In this document: positions 1-12,500 of the stretch, in pieces | How the letters are laid out: each line of letters opens with the position of its first letter | How positions within the stretch are numbered: the stretch's first letter is position 1 | NCBI GenBank assembly: GCA_013397795.1 | Contig: VZTJ01000243.1 | Span: 547,037-611,036 of the forward strand | Length of the DNA stretch: 64,000 bases | DNA from: Orthonyx spaldingii | Lineage: Eukaryota > Chordata > Aves > Passeriformes > Orthonychidae | Direction of reading: 5' to 3' | The notes under the pieces: model-generated | What the model was told of the DNA's origin: nothing | What the model saw: the letters and a program-made list of their open reading frames with translations, nothing else | Databases searched by the model: none | Position numbers and translations under genes: made by a program

Positions 1-3000
1 TGTGAAAAGGTATGAAGTAATTTAGATGGGGATACTTATTCACACATACAGTGTTTGGAACAGCTTTACACAGTCTGATGTTTCACAGACTTGAGATATT
101 GGTATCAGGGAGAGTTGATGGAAAAATGACTTGACCGAATCTATTTTTTCAAAAATGTGTGGATTTGTCAAAGGTGAAATAATTTGCTGCAACAGGATAC
201 CTCTAATGACATTTCCATTTATAAGAAGTTTTGAAAAATAAATTACCAATAGTTCATACAGAATTTTGCATCATTTCCTACAAAATTGGTTTTATTATAT
301 TTCCTTTTGAAATTTAATTTATAACAAAATTAAAGAAAATTTCTAAAAGTAAAATGGTGGTATTTTGAACACATGAAAAGAAAAAATATTCTATTGGCAT
401 AAGCTGAACTTTTTCTTAGGTTTTTGGTTCAAAAAAACTTTTGCAGTATTTCATTCTGATTTAGGATGTAAATGAGGTCTGCAATACTGAAAACGGGAAA
501 AATTCATATTGAGTTCTAGTGCAGATACATTTAGCTCATTTTGTATTCTCTGTTAGAAATGCAATTACTTATCTCTGTACTTCTTTCCTCATACCTCATT
601 TAAGAAGCAAAAATTTTTTTTTAATGAAGCAACTTATCATCACATTAAGAGGCTCAGGAGCACTTGAATTACAAGTACTGTAATACTGCAATTTTTTCCA
701 ATTGTAATGAATGCACTGTCAAGGGTGAATCCACTTTATTCTGATGAAACAATTTTTTTGCATTTAACATATTTCTGTAATTGTCAAGGTTTCTCTGTAG
801 ATTGATATGTAAGAAAGTTTCTACTTTGAATTTCTGAACTGTTAACACATAGCAAGAAAACACAGAAACACCTGAGAGGTGGCTGCTGACTTGTGAATGA
901 CTTGAAATCACCCCTTGAATTCCGCATTTTCCAGAATCCAGGGAAATTCAGCCCGACTTGGTTGTCTAGGCCAATTGCACCACACATACACAATCCGTAG
1001 GGATAAATACCCACAGTTTGGTCCTAAATGCTTAGTCAGAGACTTGTGAGCAGGCATAAACACAGGAACTCATTACACTGGGCTTTCTCCCCTGCTTGGA
1101 AATGGTCTCCAGCAGGCTGCCAGTTCTGAACCTGGAGAATGGCTGAGGGAAAGTGGTCCAGAAGCTCTGTCAGTGTGCAGGGCTGGAGCCAGTAAGTGCT
1201 GTTAAGGGAATAATAAGGCTTCAAATTAAACATGGGAATTTTATGAATAGTCAGTGTATGGAATGTATTCTAATGCTGTAGTGATATGTTTGAATAACTC
1301 AGTGACAGATATTTCTAAAACTGCAGGTCCACTGGCTCTGAAAATATTAATGTAAGCAAAATAGATAGAAGGACCTAGATTAAAATATATGTATTAATCA
1401 GATGAGGATTAACCTATGAGATTGATGCTGTGTGCTCTGTACTAGCCAGTCTTTTTCATTGGGGTTATGTTTTTTAGTTCAGCAATAAATTTTGATACCT
1501 GTTTCAAGTCTACTTTGTCTAAAACCTCAGGCAGCTGTTATTGAGGTATTGAAGGGTGAGGGGGGTTTTTTTGCCTGTATTTTTGATGGGTTAATTTTGC
1601 TCATGTGTATTCTCTGATGGAAATAATTACTGGAATAGAGAAATAGTAGTAGGAATATTAATACCTGGATTCTCATCTTTCAAAGCTTCTTTTGTGGCTT
1701 AGAGAGGAACTGCCTTTCCATTTCACAAGAGGATTTCCTTTTGTACCTCCTCTTGCTTGGGCAGCAACATTCAAGCTCTGTGAATTCAGCCAGCTCACTA
1801 CTCTTTTGGTTCTAAAAGGGGTTTAAGAATTGCTGTAGTTTCCCTCCCTTGGCACTGTTTTTCCTAACTGATTTTATTTCTGTCTTCTTCAGAATACTTG
1901 GTTGGTTGCATGTCAGTTGACTTCTCCCTGAGAAGAGCTTTGTAGTTCTGGGCATTTCTGTGGGTCCGTACTGCAGTGTGCTGTCTCTTTCTGCACGCTT
2001 CATAATGACCACAGAGAGAGAAAACTCATTGTCTTTTGTGACTGCTCTGTGCTGGACCATTCCTTGACTCCATGCATTCTGGAAATGCAGGCTCTATATG
2101 CTGATAAGGAATTAGGTTTAGTTTAGAAAATACCAAACTTTTCCCCTGAAAAAGATCACTGCCTACCATGTTACAGTGAATCATGCACTAATGTATGGAG
2201 AGGGGCAGAACACAAAATGACAGCACCAAGTTATGAAAATAGGATGAAGGAGGTAGCAATAGAGAAACTAGAGCATGACCCTGGAGTCCAGCAGGATTTC
2301 TCTCTCTGTCCTCAGTGGTATAAGGACAGCTCAGCCCCAATGATGCAAGGACACAAACTGCCACCTAAGCTACAGGGTCTCCTATTTGCAGTTTGCTCTC
2401 AGCTGATTTAGATTTGCCAAAGTTCATTATTTCAACATTAAGCAGCGCTGGAAAATTCCACTCACTGCTGGAGAGAGAGCTGCAGCTCAAAGGAGTGAAT
2501 AAAAAGCCACTGTCTATGGATTGTCTATGAAAAATTGCACATAGGATCTCCTATGTATAAACATGTATTTGTGTGTGTGTGCATTCATTCTTTGCTGCTT
2601 TTTCAGCAGTGAAGCAGATACTCCAGACTCTCAGACATGTCCCTGTTTCTGTTGCATAGCTGTTGCCAGATCATTGAGAAAGTTTTTCTGTTGAGATATG
2701 GGGCACACGAGCTAGGTATGGGAAAACTATTTCATGCTTCTGCAGAGTACAAATCTGTAACCAAACTTTCATTCAAAAGCCTGTAAATGTCCACAGGGAA
2801 GATAACAATTTTCTCCTCTTGCCATTGTTTTGCTAAAAAAAAAAAACTAATAATAGAGGGGGAAAAAAAACTTACAACAAGGAGTAATAAAAAGGTAATC
2901 CATAGTCTGGGGCCTTGTGTAAATGCAGTAAACATGAAGAATTTATTAAGTTTTTCTTATTCCAGGTGGATATTGTTAAAGGCAGGCTTACTTCTCCTGA

Positions 3001-4652
3001 ACTCTTCAAAATTAACTTTCTTGGAGTACAAAGTTTCCCTAAATGTCTTAAAATCAGCCTCAAGCTGGATGGGCAGAAGAGTGCTAGCTGAAGCAACACA
3101 AACACAGCAAAACTGAGCAAGTCAGTGTGGGGGGAAGCTCTGTCCCTGGCAGGCACAGGAAGGGCAGGCTGGTGCTCTCCCACAGGGATTCACCCCGCAG
3201 AGATGGAAAGCCACACTGGGGAAAACCAAACCACTATCTCCAAAATAGTGCTCAGAAAGAAAAGAAGACAACGTAGAGAGGATCCTGCCAGGGGCACAAA
3301 GGAGCTGGAGCAGCAGCACCCTGGGCTCGGTTCTGTTCAGGTATTTTCTGCCTCTTCGCTGCCACTGCGTGAGTGGTGAGCCAGGTCCGGTTCCCTCCAC
3401 TCATGGTGCTGTCCCTGCCTCCCCTGTGCCTCACAACACCCTCCCAAACCACACAGGGTCAGGGAACCTCTGCTGGGGGCTGGGACATGGCTGGGTTGTG
3501 CATTCAACACCTCATCACTACTGCCTGTGCTTTCTGTTAAGACTTCTGCTTGGGGCAGACTTTGTAGTTTGTTTTTACAGGCTGTAAAAACAGGGTCTAA
3601 TTTTAGGGCTTCCACATAATGGCTGTCATTATGCACTCCACTGTAAGTCCAATTCCTCATAATTAATTAAAACTACTCAGGTAGAAGGGTCAAGGCAAGA
3701 AGCTCTTCCTGTTGGTTTGAAGCACTTTTTCCATTTGCTTATTAATATTCTAACTGATGTTGAATTGTTGTGGCTGAGACCGCTTTCTATCTGGCATTTT
3801 CGATCACAGAAATTTCACAAGGAGAAGATCTGATTCTGAAAATTTTAAGAATTTGTGCAGTCTCAGCTAATCGAGGTCTTCCTATGGAAGACCCCTAGCC
3901 TGACCATGCAAATGCATGTCCTTCTCCATTCCCATCATGTTCACTGAAACCTGTTATTCTGATTCTTGCTACTAATAAAATTTCTGTTATCTTGTCCATT
4001 ATAGTTGAGATAAACTCTAATCTTCTTGGAAATCTTAGGTTTTATTGAGGAAATCAGAAGAAAAACATTTGAAAGCTCACATCTTTCTCAGCAATCAAAA
4101 ACCAGAAAAGTTGTGATTGTTTGTTTCAAAACATAATGTGAGTCTGTTTATAACTGAGGTATAAATAATCTTCATTTCCACACTATATCAAATTTTGTAC
4201 TTAATGAGACTTCCAGATGTAAGAACCCCTCAACTACAGGTCAGTGGCAAGAACCAGTATTTTTTTCTGCAGGCCAAGTTAAGATCCTTCTCAAATCTCA
4301 TAATGTTTTTAAGGCATTTAAACTGTTAAGGTGTATCAGGTATCCTATGAAAAGCTACAGAGAATATCAATATGTAACACCAGGGTGAATCCTCTTGCTT
4401 TGGAAACCCCCCACAAAGTCTTAGGGGTGCATACTCTGCTCATGACTCATTGTTAAGAGTCTAAACTACAGGAAGGCTTACCAACATCAAAGGGGACTGT
4501 ATTTCAGAGATGAACAAAGGAAATGGCTGCTTTGGATAGCACACACTGATTTTGCAGCAAAATACCTGGGTCTACTCCCTGCGTATTACCTCTTTAATTA
4601 TTCTTATTATTAACAGTATTACGCATGCTAAGAGATCTTGCTGAGTTCACAG
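1..4652. other. AT-rich non-coding stretch, no gene supported
   Basis: Both strands are broken by frequent stops, and the longest open frames (about 110 codons near 2790-3650) overlap each other on opposite strands and resemble no family I know. A short (TG)6 run at 2570-2581 and an A12 run at 2835-2846 are the only simple repeats of note. A slightly GC-richer patch at about 3120-3480 carries no coding signal. Nothing else is supported. Confidence 0.6.
2570..2581. repeat. (TG)6 dinucleotide microsatellite
   Basis: Six uninterrupted TG units are seen. It is short and likely polymorphic only at a low rate. Confidence 0.85.
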
Positions 4653-4666
4653 GTTACCCTGGTAAC
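4653..4666. promoter_or_regulatory. Perfect X-box-like palindrome (RFX-type site)
   Basis: The 14 bases GTTACCCTGGTAAC form two perfect 6-base half-sites, GTTACC and GGTAAC, separated by two bases. This matches the general X-box pattern (GTTNCC, N0-3, GGNAAC) bound by RFX winged-helix factors, which act at ciliary-gene promoters and at some neuronal and MHC class II promoters and enhancers. The palindrome is directly visible; RFX binding is inferred from the motif. No CpG island or obvious start site lies beside it, so a distal enhancer site is likelier than a promoter site. Confidence 0.55.
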
Positions 4667-5382
4667 AAAAATGAGTGTGCACATTTTTCTGCATCTGGCA
4701 AAGTTGAGTTTGTTGCTCAGCCTCAGCACACACACCTCTTGTTCCTACCTGTAGCACAGACAATGGTTACACGTGTGAATGAGGGGAAGGTGATCAACAT
4801 CAAACGTGAAAGATTACATCCCTAAATGCCACCATCACGCAGTAGCTGGGAAATTCGTAAATATTTAATCAATTCTGAAATTAACAGAAAAAACCAGGCA
4901 TTGCACAGTGGCTCTTGGGGGTGCAGAGCCTGGCTGCCCGACGGGGTGGCACGGCACACACATCCAGCCCTGGCACACAGCAGCAGCTCCTCCCCAGCAC
5001 AGCTCTGCTGCTCGCCTGTGTGGTGAAGCTGCTGCAGCCACACAAGCACAGTTCAGCCAAATCAATGGAAGCATTTCCGTGAGGCTCAGTAGGTTTCGAG
5101 CTGAGTTTGCTTCGTGCACCATAAATGACAGCTGTGAGTGTGGTGTGGGTCTGCCAGTGCACGTTTCACCGCGGCGTCAGGATGTGGGAGAAAGAGGTCA
5201 GTATCATGGAATTATACAAGAATGTAGTTACTGTACATCAAATAGAGTCCGAAGTTCACCCTGCACCTGGTGTGCTGCAGAGGAGCCTCTGATCACTTAG
5301 TGGATTGCCCTATTCTTCACACAAATTTAGTGGCAGAATTCAGTTCCCTGTTACAGACAGATTGCTGAAAAGGAATTGCTGC

Positions 5383-5457
5383 TCAAGGCCAGATTCTGAC
5401 CTCCCTTGCTGGATTGTAAATGCAGAGTGAACTCTCTGGCGAAGTCACCTGTGTTTG
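5383..5457. repeat. Ancient amniote L2/CR1-like repeat fragment
   Basis: The stretch begins with a CCAGATTCTGA-type head, then TTGTAAATGCAGAGTGAACTC, followed by a CTC...GGCGAAGTCA segment. This resembles an old dispersed amniote element whose copies alternate 'gattctga', 'tgtaaatc(a/c)(a/g)gagtaactc' and 'gaagtca' blocks. The match is from memory of the family pattern and is diverged. Orientation is unclear because the family contains self-complementary blocks. Confidence 0.35.
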
Positions 5458-7177
5458 GAACAGCATAAACAAGAGAGAATTAGGAACTATATTATAAAAA
5501 TTCAACACTTGGTATACTTTGTGAGATAATGCATCAGAGCATTAAAACATGAGTGGATATGTTCATATTTTATCCTAAGAAAAGTCTTCTTTTGATCTAC
5601 TTTAAGATTATTTGTGGTGTTATGTCTTCATTGTAGATTCTAGTGTTGATAATAGCATTAACACTGCAGCCCCTTCTGATGTGGTGTCAGTTACGCTCTT
5701 CACTTTCATGGAGTAACACTTTGAAATTTCAAAATACTTGAAGATACTGTAACAACCAGTGCTGCCAATATAGCATGGAACTGCTACTTCACAATTCAAG
5801 TAGTCAGCTATTGACTCGTGGCAATCTATATCTGCATTAAAATGGTGAGTTTTGGATTAATGTGGAGCTGAAAGCCCAACTGAGGCTCTTTGCTGCCAGC
5901 CTGTCTCTGTAATTGCAGCATGGATTTCACCAACCACAAAGGGCAAAATGAATGTGATCATCCCCAGCAGTCGATAGCACATTGATTTTTTTCACTCTAC
6001 GATTCGCACAAATATTGAAGCTCATTTTTTAAGCAAGGAGGATTATTAATCTACATTTCTTTAAAAATAAGTCCATTTTGAAGCATGGTCCCTTGCAGCA
6101 CTTATTTAACGTGCAATATGTAAATCAGATAAGCAAAACATTATTTTATTTCTTTTTAAGCAAAAAGTGGCATTCTGGGCAGGCTGTGAAACCTCATCCT
6201 CACCATTGTGCTGTCATGTGTCATATTGTTTGGTTACAAGATTAAAGAAGGAAATGTTGGCAGGGCTCGTTCTGGTCAATGGGTCGGTGTTTTCTTAGTT
6301 TGGTTTCATTTTCACTAACCCCTGAGGTTGTAAACAGACTGTGTACAACATCACCTGTGGTTCCTAAGATGAAGCAATGATTCAAGGCCATTTCTTCCCT
6401 AAATGGAAGCAGTTAATCTGTGGTATAACAAATATACTTGAAGTCAGGGGAAAAAAGAATGTTCCTGACAAGTAGCAGTAATGTTTCTGAGAACTGCAAC
6501 GTTTCCTTTCATCATTGGCATCACCTCTTTCTGGAATTATGTCTTCAACTGTGTGGCTGTGAGAAAGCTTCAGTACTGAGGACTAGATTTACTTCTCTAC
6601 CTTCTGTGTGTACACAAATGGACAGTGGTTGTTAAACTGTTCCAGCTGTGAAATGGGCTGCTGACCTGCATAAACAACGTATTCAGTCAGTCCTTGATAA
6701 GCTGCAGTCCCTTGCATGTGAATGTAATATGAGCTTCAGCTTGACTTGTTTCACTGTAGACTTCCGTGGTTCTGGTTCTACCTTCCTAATTTTGCTGCTC
6801 AGAATGCACCTGATTTCTTCAAGTCTGCATTTCCACAGGACTTGAGTCAGTTGCTGGGCCAACTCTGTGCTCTATTTGGTCTATTTGTTGAAACTTTTCT
6901 CAAGGGAAGGGGAACTCATGATAAGAAACATTCCAGGAGTGGCTTTAATGAAAAAGTAGCAAACGAGCACAAATTAGATTACTTTTATAAATGTCTAAGG
7001 TCAATCAGGGCTCTCCTGTTCCTTCCTTCATCCCAAGGCAATATTAATGAATGCAAAACTCCTCTTTGCTGAGCGGCAGCCTTGAATATCAACTCTTCCT
7101 TTGGATGAATTTAATTCAAACCCCTGGTAAACCTTGAAACAAATGCAGGGTGGTAAAATACGATGTTTAAAAAAAAA
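5458..7177. other. Non-coding stretch, nothing recognised
   Basis: The sequence is AT-rich with many stops in all frames. Two overlapping plus-strand open frames at 6648-7072 have no recognised features. No repeat family, CpG cluster or strong motif was seen. Confidence 0.55.
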
Positions 7178-7189
7178 GAGAGAGAGAGA
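7178..7189. repeat. (GA)6 microsatellite after an A-rich run
   Basis: A run of ten A residues is followed by six GA units. It is a simple repeat with no sign of a function. Confidence 0.8.
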
Positions 7190-7221
7190 CATACTATTTA
7201 CCGTTTGCTTGGTCTTTTCAG

Positions 7222-7341
7222 AGGCACTGAATCACAGACTTCCAGAAACAAACCCTTATTCAAGACAGTATTTCTTATTTCCTTCCATGTTTCCAGTTAA
7301 GTTGACGAAGAACCTTTCATGAGTCAGAAATGCTCTTTTAG
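7222..7341 (+). other. Possible non-coding exon between strong splice-site-like sequences
   Basis: A pyrimidine-rich tract (TTGCTTGGTCTTTTCAG) precedes position 7222 and a TTTTAG|GTAAAT donor follows position 7341, giving a 120-base candidate plus-strand exon. All three frames contain a stop, so if used it would be a non-coding, terminal or untranslated exon. It overlaps a minus-strand open frame (7256-7531), and at most one of the two readings is likely to be real. No neighbour exon could be linked. Confidence 0.12.
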
Positions 7342-7531
7342 GTAAATGTGACTGAACAAGATGCATTTGAAGCTGATCAGGCTCCTCAATGACATAAACT
7401 CTGCTTCTGGTTGTAACTGTTTGTCCCAGTAAATCCTCAAAGTAGAGCAGTTGCTGTGTGTCATTAGCTGTGTGTTTGCTTTCCTCAGGGTGTTTAGCTA
7501 CTTTCTCTGCAGCTTTTATTGCACTTAGCAC
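7256..7531 (-). other. Minus-strand open frame of about 91 codons, unrecognised
   Basis: A minus-strand frame is open from a non-ATG start at 7531 to a TAA just before 7256. An acceptor-like TGTTATTGTAG sits at its upstream edge. The translation is mixed and soluble-looking (KAAEKVAKHPEESK near the start, RVYVIEEPDQLQMHL in the middle), with no membrane segment and no motif I can assign. It joins in frame with a short alternative reading of the preceding 50 bases (the 7634-7683 end of the candidate exon above, read in another frame). That could mean a decayed gene, or coincidence. Coding status is unproven. Confidence 0.15.
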
Positions 7532-7629
7532 TACAATAACATCTCAAAATACCCTACCTTCAATTCCAGAGAGCGGTCAAATGAACAAACATTAGTCACA
7601 CAAAAAGATAATTCCCTGAAATAAAATAC

Positions 7630-7884
7630 CTTTTGTACTATGATCCGAAGAAGCTCGAACTTCAATTTCCTTTCCTTCCCTAAATGTAACAATAGCCTCG
7701 AATATGAAACATTAAAGGCATGAACTGTGCTTGCTGCTTTGAGTGTGCAGAATAACAGGACTGCAGTTCTCAGCTCAAAGCCTTGTAACAAACCCTGCTG
7801 CTGCAAGTGCAGTTCCAGACCGAGTAGGTGGTGACTGCTTGAGTTGTTCTGAGAATCTTCTGTTCTTTCTTTCATGATAGTCAC
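7630..7884 (-). other. Candidate coding exon, unrecognised (85 codons, phase 0-0)
   Basis: On the minus strand an acceptor-like sequence (CATCCTCTGTGGCAG, preceded by a moderate pyrimidine tract) ends just before position 7884, and a donor-like ACAAAAG|GTATTT follows position 7630. The 255 bases between are open in one frame for exactly 85 codons, starting and ending in phase 0. The open frame continues on both sides, for about 149 codons in total. The translation is leucine-rich and helix-like (it contains LLQGFELRTAVLLFC and ends KFELLRIIVQK) with a short serine/asparagine patch near the start. I recognise no domain, signal peptide or catalytic motif. Its phase would join in frame to the candidate exon at 22143-22254, but not to the open frame downstream at 7256-7531. 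A chance open stretch remains the main alternative. Confidence 0.2.
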
Positions 7885-9002
7885 CTGCCACAGAGGATGA
7901 ATTGTGATGAAAGATAGCAAGTCATGAAGAGCCTTCCGGGCATGATAAATAATGTAGTATAGCAGGTGTATATAAAGCAATCTCTTAACTGATTATATGC
8001 TGAGATGACTACTTGATTACACTGTGAAATCCCCTGGCTGGACTTTATCCACTGTTCTGGACTTTTGGAAGTAGAAGGAAATTTTCCAGAGGTACTCAAG
8101 CAGAGGTATTGTTGCCTTCCCCAAAGGCTCTCTTCTATCTACTATTTATGCCCTTTAATCTCCAGCTGGTTTTTATCCAACTTCCTGCTGTCCTGCACAC
8201 ATCCTCCTGCTTCCACTCTTAAGTGGGGATTTCAGGTGACATAAAATCACTTCAGAGGACTGGCTCTGACTGACCAACTGAAAAAATGGCCTAAGAGAAT
8301 AATTTGGGAAGGTGTGGAATTAAAATAATGTCTCTGCAACATAGCAAAACAGCTCACATGTGGTTTTTTGTCTATTCATAAAATGAAGAGCAGAGTTCCC
8401 CAAGGTGCAAGAGCTCTGCTCCTGTGTGGCCAGAGTCCTTCTGAACAGTGGGGTCAGCTTTTGCAACGTCTGTCCATGGTACTGATGACAAGGTTGAGAA
8501 TAACTTCATGTGTTTCCAGAACCATTTCTGCTGCATGACTGTGTAACTTCTGATCAGTGACCTTCACTTTGCCCTTTTATCAGTTCTTTGATGATGGACA
8601 GACTTATCACAGGGAAAGAGAGGATATCTTTGAGAGGAAACAGTATTCTTATTTCCAGCAGATTTTACCTGTAAGATCATGGCCATAATGCACATTTACA
8701 ATAGTAAATTCTCACAAAGGAAGATCACGCTGCACTGGGTAGTAAAGATCTCTTGCCTATGTTTTCAGGAATCTTTTAGTCCCTTGGCTAATGAACTAGT
8801 AGTTGTAAAATAGATATGAATTCATTATATTAGAATGCACTTTCCAAATATAAATCAAACTGAAATAACTTTATCTGTTTGCTTTTCTGTTGTTCCAGGG
8901 TATTTGCAGTCACTGTCGTGCTGAGTTTGTTTATGCCTTCTGGTTTGGTTTCCATCTGAGTCTCTGCATACTTGAATGTAATAGTAAAGCTTTTAAGAAA
9001 GA
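7885..9002. other. Non-coding stretch, nothing recognised
   Basis: Both strands have frequent stops. No named repeat, CpG cluster or notable motif was found. Confidence 0.55.
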
Positions 9003-9160
9003 CGGGGTGGTCTGGGGTTAGAGCACAGTAATAGGATTCTGGAGACCTCAGGTCTCAGTGTGATGCTGCCACAGCCTTCCTCTGTGATCTTAGGCAGATT
9101 ACTTAGTCTTTGACTGATTCTCCTCCTCTGTAAAAGGCACATTAGGATATTAAACTCTTG
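9003..9160 (+). repeat. MIR-type SINE remnant
   Basis: The order of blocks follows the MIR/CORE-SINE family. A 'gtggt...ggttagagcac' head is followed by 'ggattctggagacctcaggt', 'tgctgccac', 'tctgtgatcttaggcagattacttag' and 'tcctcctctgtaaaa'. These correspond to the tRNA-related head and the conserved core, which ends in the ACTTAACC...CTGTAAAATGG region. The copy is diverged, as expected for an element active before or early in amniote evolution. Confidence 0.65.
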
Positions 9161-9510
9161 GAGAGTCATGTATCAAAATATATATATTAAAAAAAGTACA
9201 AAGAAATGGATTTTGTAAGGGCAAAAAATCAACACCCCACTGTCCTGAAGCCATGAAGAGCAGGATGTTGAATTCTTTTCCAAGGCAGTGCTGCATCATA
9301 AGTTCTCAATTAAAAATGTAATGGGAGCAAAGAATACCTGCATTTTGCAGTGCTGGATAGCTAATGAGCTGGGCAGAAAAAACAGCCCAAGAACAGTTCC
9401 AGAAGTGTGTTCTGTGCAGTTTAGCTCATTTGCTCTCAGACATATCTGCTCTGTTGTAACTAAGCACTGAGAAGGCTGTCATCAGTTACCATACTGAGAT
9501 TATCAGTGTG

Positions 9511-9549
9511 AAGCTTAATATAAGTTTATATATAATATAAGCTTAATAT
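9511..9549. repeat. Short AT-rich direct repeat pair
   Basis: The 11-base word AAGCTTAATAT occurs at 9511-9521 and again at 9539-9549, separated by a TA-rich stretch. A second partly self-complementary word (TATAAGTTTATA) lies between. It is a local low-complexity duplication with no function apparent. Confidence 0.6.
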
Positions 9550-12500
9550 GAACAAGGTCCAAAGACTTTTGCATACAGACCATCATGGGAAGCACCTCCC
9601 CATTCCTGTGCAAGTGAATAAATATGTTTTCTTCATGGTTAGAGAATCTTCTTTACTTAGTTATTGATTAGCTGAGTCAAGCAAACTTGTTAACCTTACC
9701 TAATGCATTTTCACCCTTCATTTGCTGCAGCCATAGTTTAAAATTTGTACTTAAATGAAAGGACTCTTCCTTTTTCCACCAGTGACTGCACTGCGTGCAG
9801 CTCTGGGCGGCATTGACCCCTGTTCCACAGTTCTCTTTAGAACCACCGAAAATGTTTCTGTGGAGACAGGAGTGTCAGAGGAGGACAGATTCTCCCTTGG
9901 TCCCTTTGCTGAGAGAGCAGAGGAGGCAGGACTCGTTACTTTGACACTGTCTATAGCCACAGTGATAGTCTCAGCTTTTACCATTGCTGAGTCCTGTGTA
10001 CCCCTCCATGGGGGCAAGATTTCCCCCCACCCCACGGACAGAGATGTGAGATGTGGCCTCAACCCACTGCAAAATTGGCATCTGATTGATGCTGTCGTTT
10101 GACAGGCCCAGCAAGCAGCAGGGGAGTGCACACCCTTGGTTATTGAGGAGGCTGTGTGGGGAGGCAGAGGGAGCTGCACTGCTCAGTTGCTACTCCACAG
10201 AAAGCAATGGCTCAGTTGAGTAAGGTTTGAGTGGAATGTAAGAGGTATCCAGATATCAACATAAAAGGTGTCATTCCTGAAGTGTGCAAGAATAAAAGAC
10301 AAATGGTAATAGGTCATTCTGGAATCAGAATCATAATGACAGAAAGAGAGCTGGGAATGGAAGAAAGGGCAGGTAAATGTCAACAGTTAGTGAGCAGAGA
10401 TCATGAACTCTCTCAGATGGAAGAAAGTGCTTGGAATATTCAGCAAAAGCAAGCTCGATTGTAAAATAAACTTCATATCTTCAGTCTGACTGCCTGAATA
10501 GCAATGTTTTCCAAAGTATTGTGACAGGATGAAGGAAAGGGAAAACCCATCAGAGACGAGGGATCCAGCCAACCCATGGAGTAAATGACTGTGATACACA
10601 GACACAGGCACTCCTCTGAGATGCTGGTGGCAGATTCTGTTGTGTCTCCTGAAAGGGAGGCCCTGATCCTTCTCACACCCAAGGACACGCTAGCAGAAAG
10701 GGAAAGGATGTAAAGGGGGGAAAGTAGACAGATATGGAAAATGAAATGTAAAGCACACGGATGGAAAGAAGGGATTGTCCTTCCCTTATGGTGAAACAAC
10801 TTCCCTGCTTTGGGAATTTATAGAGATGAACAAATGTCAGTCAGCTGTGAATCCCACCTATGAGCACGTGTCCTGTGCAATATTGATGAAGGACATTTGC
10901 CCACAGGAAGCTGGTGCTCACCCAGTGTTAACACCTCGTGCTTTTTTCTGAAGTATCATTGAAGATGACCAAGAGGTTTCAGGACTGACATCAGGATGTG
11001 CCAGGCTAGATCAGCAAAGTGTAAAGTCATTAACTTCCATGACAGCCTGATGGCTGGTATGAAGCAGTGTCTGAATGCAGTTTCTCATGCACATAAATCA
11101 CAGTATTTTTTGCATTGGTTGTTGAAGGTGTTTGCCTTAGACTACTGGAGGGTGCTGATGTACCAAGGGAGCTGAGCTGGTGCCCTCAGCAGGAGTTTTG
11201 CACCTTTTGAAAATGGAGGCACTATGAAGTCCATGTGAACAGCCCACACTGACATATAAGCTTTTTTTTTTTTTTCTGTGAATAAAGAAGACTGTTCCAG
11301 AGATTCTTAATAGAATACATTTGAAGTACATTAATTTAAAAAAAAATTTAAAATCCATAATGTTCACAGCAAATGTGCAGTATTTGACAGATAACAAATC
11401 ACATTACCTCAGCTCTGAGGCTGTCCATCAGACACATTTGATATGGAAGTGGTTGGTTTGAATTGGCTTGAGAAATTAGAGGGCACAAACTTCATAGCAA
11501 ATGATGGGGTAGCATTATTTGCTGTTTCTGTTTGTCAGCTATCACTGAACTGTCCTGTTTTGACAAGTGTGCCAGTTATTTTAGCCTACAAGCTGAACTT
11601 TTTGACTAAACGTTGAGCATTCATTGTTTTGTGACTTATCAACAATGTCTATTTGGTCAGCTCTGACACAGAATATCCTTCTTGCTCTCTGATCAGATAT
11701 CTGAAAATATTCAGCAGACGGGTAGGGTGGGAGGGTGAGTGGTGTTCAAGGTGGGTATACAAATACCACAAACAGGTGCCTCCCTGGGATTATCAAAACT
11801 TATTTCCCTTAACACAAAAGGAAAATATCCCTTAAGCAATTCAGATGACCAAACACGATAAAAGGCATGATCCAGCCAAAATTAACTTCTTTCTTAATTT
11901 GAACAACTCTTGTCAAACTACTCCTTTTTTGTAGCAATTGCCCAGCTCTATCCAGAGCCTTGCAAATCACAATAAGAAAAAGAATAACCACTGCCCCAGC
12001 TGGAGAGATGATCAAATGCTTCTTACCTTTCTGACAAACTATTTGTCACTATTTTTCCTCTCCCACAGTGACATTGCCTTGTCATGGGTGCGACTTTTTA
12101 GCATTTCAAAAGCCTGTTGCTGATCTTCATACAGAGATTATAGATCTCTGCAGTATTTCTCCTTCATTATTTGTAATTTTCATCTTTCCCTACAGTCTAA
12201 ATACTGTAATAGTCCCTCTCTCAGTTTCTGTCCTGCTGTTACTTTATACTGTTCCTTTGGGACTTGCTGGTGAAATTAGTATGATTTGATTTGGATTTTT
12301 AATTACTGTAAAAGCTGTGTGGCGTGGATGAGTCTCCACTAAATGTAAAGTTCAGACATTTGGGCACACACCTGATCAGAACCCTGTATGACACCTGAGA
12401 TGAATTATTTTGTGGCTGTGACCAGGATGGTGTCACTCTTTGCATCCCTCTGTCCTGGGGAGGCATCAAGGTGGGGGTCAGGGTGGATCCAGCGCTCTGC

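Noticed and set aside
9751..10179. Overlapping 115- and 142-codon frames on opposite strands
   Set aside because: Both look similarly plausible, which argues for chance stop-poor DNA. No splice sites or family support either.
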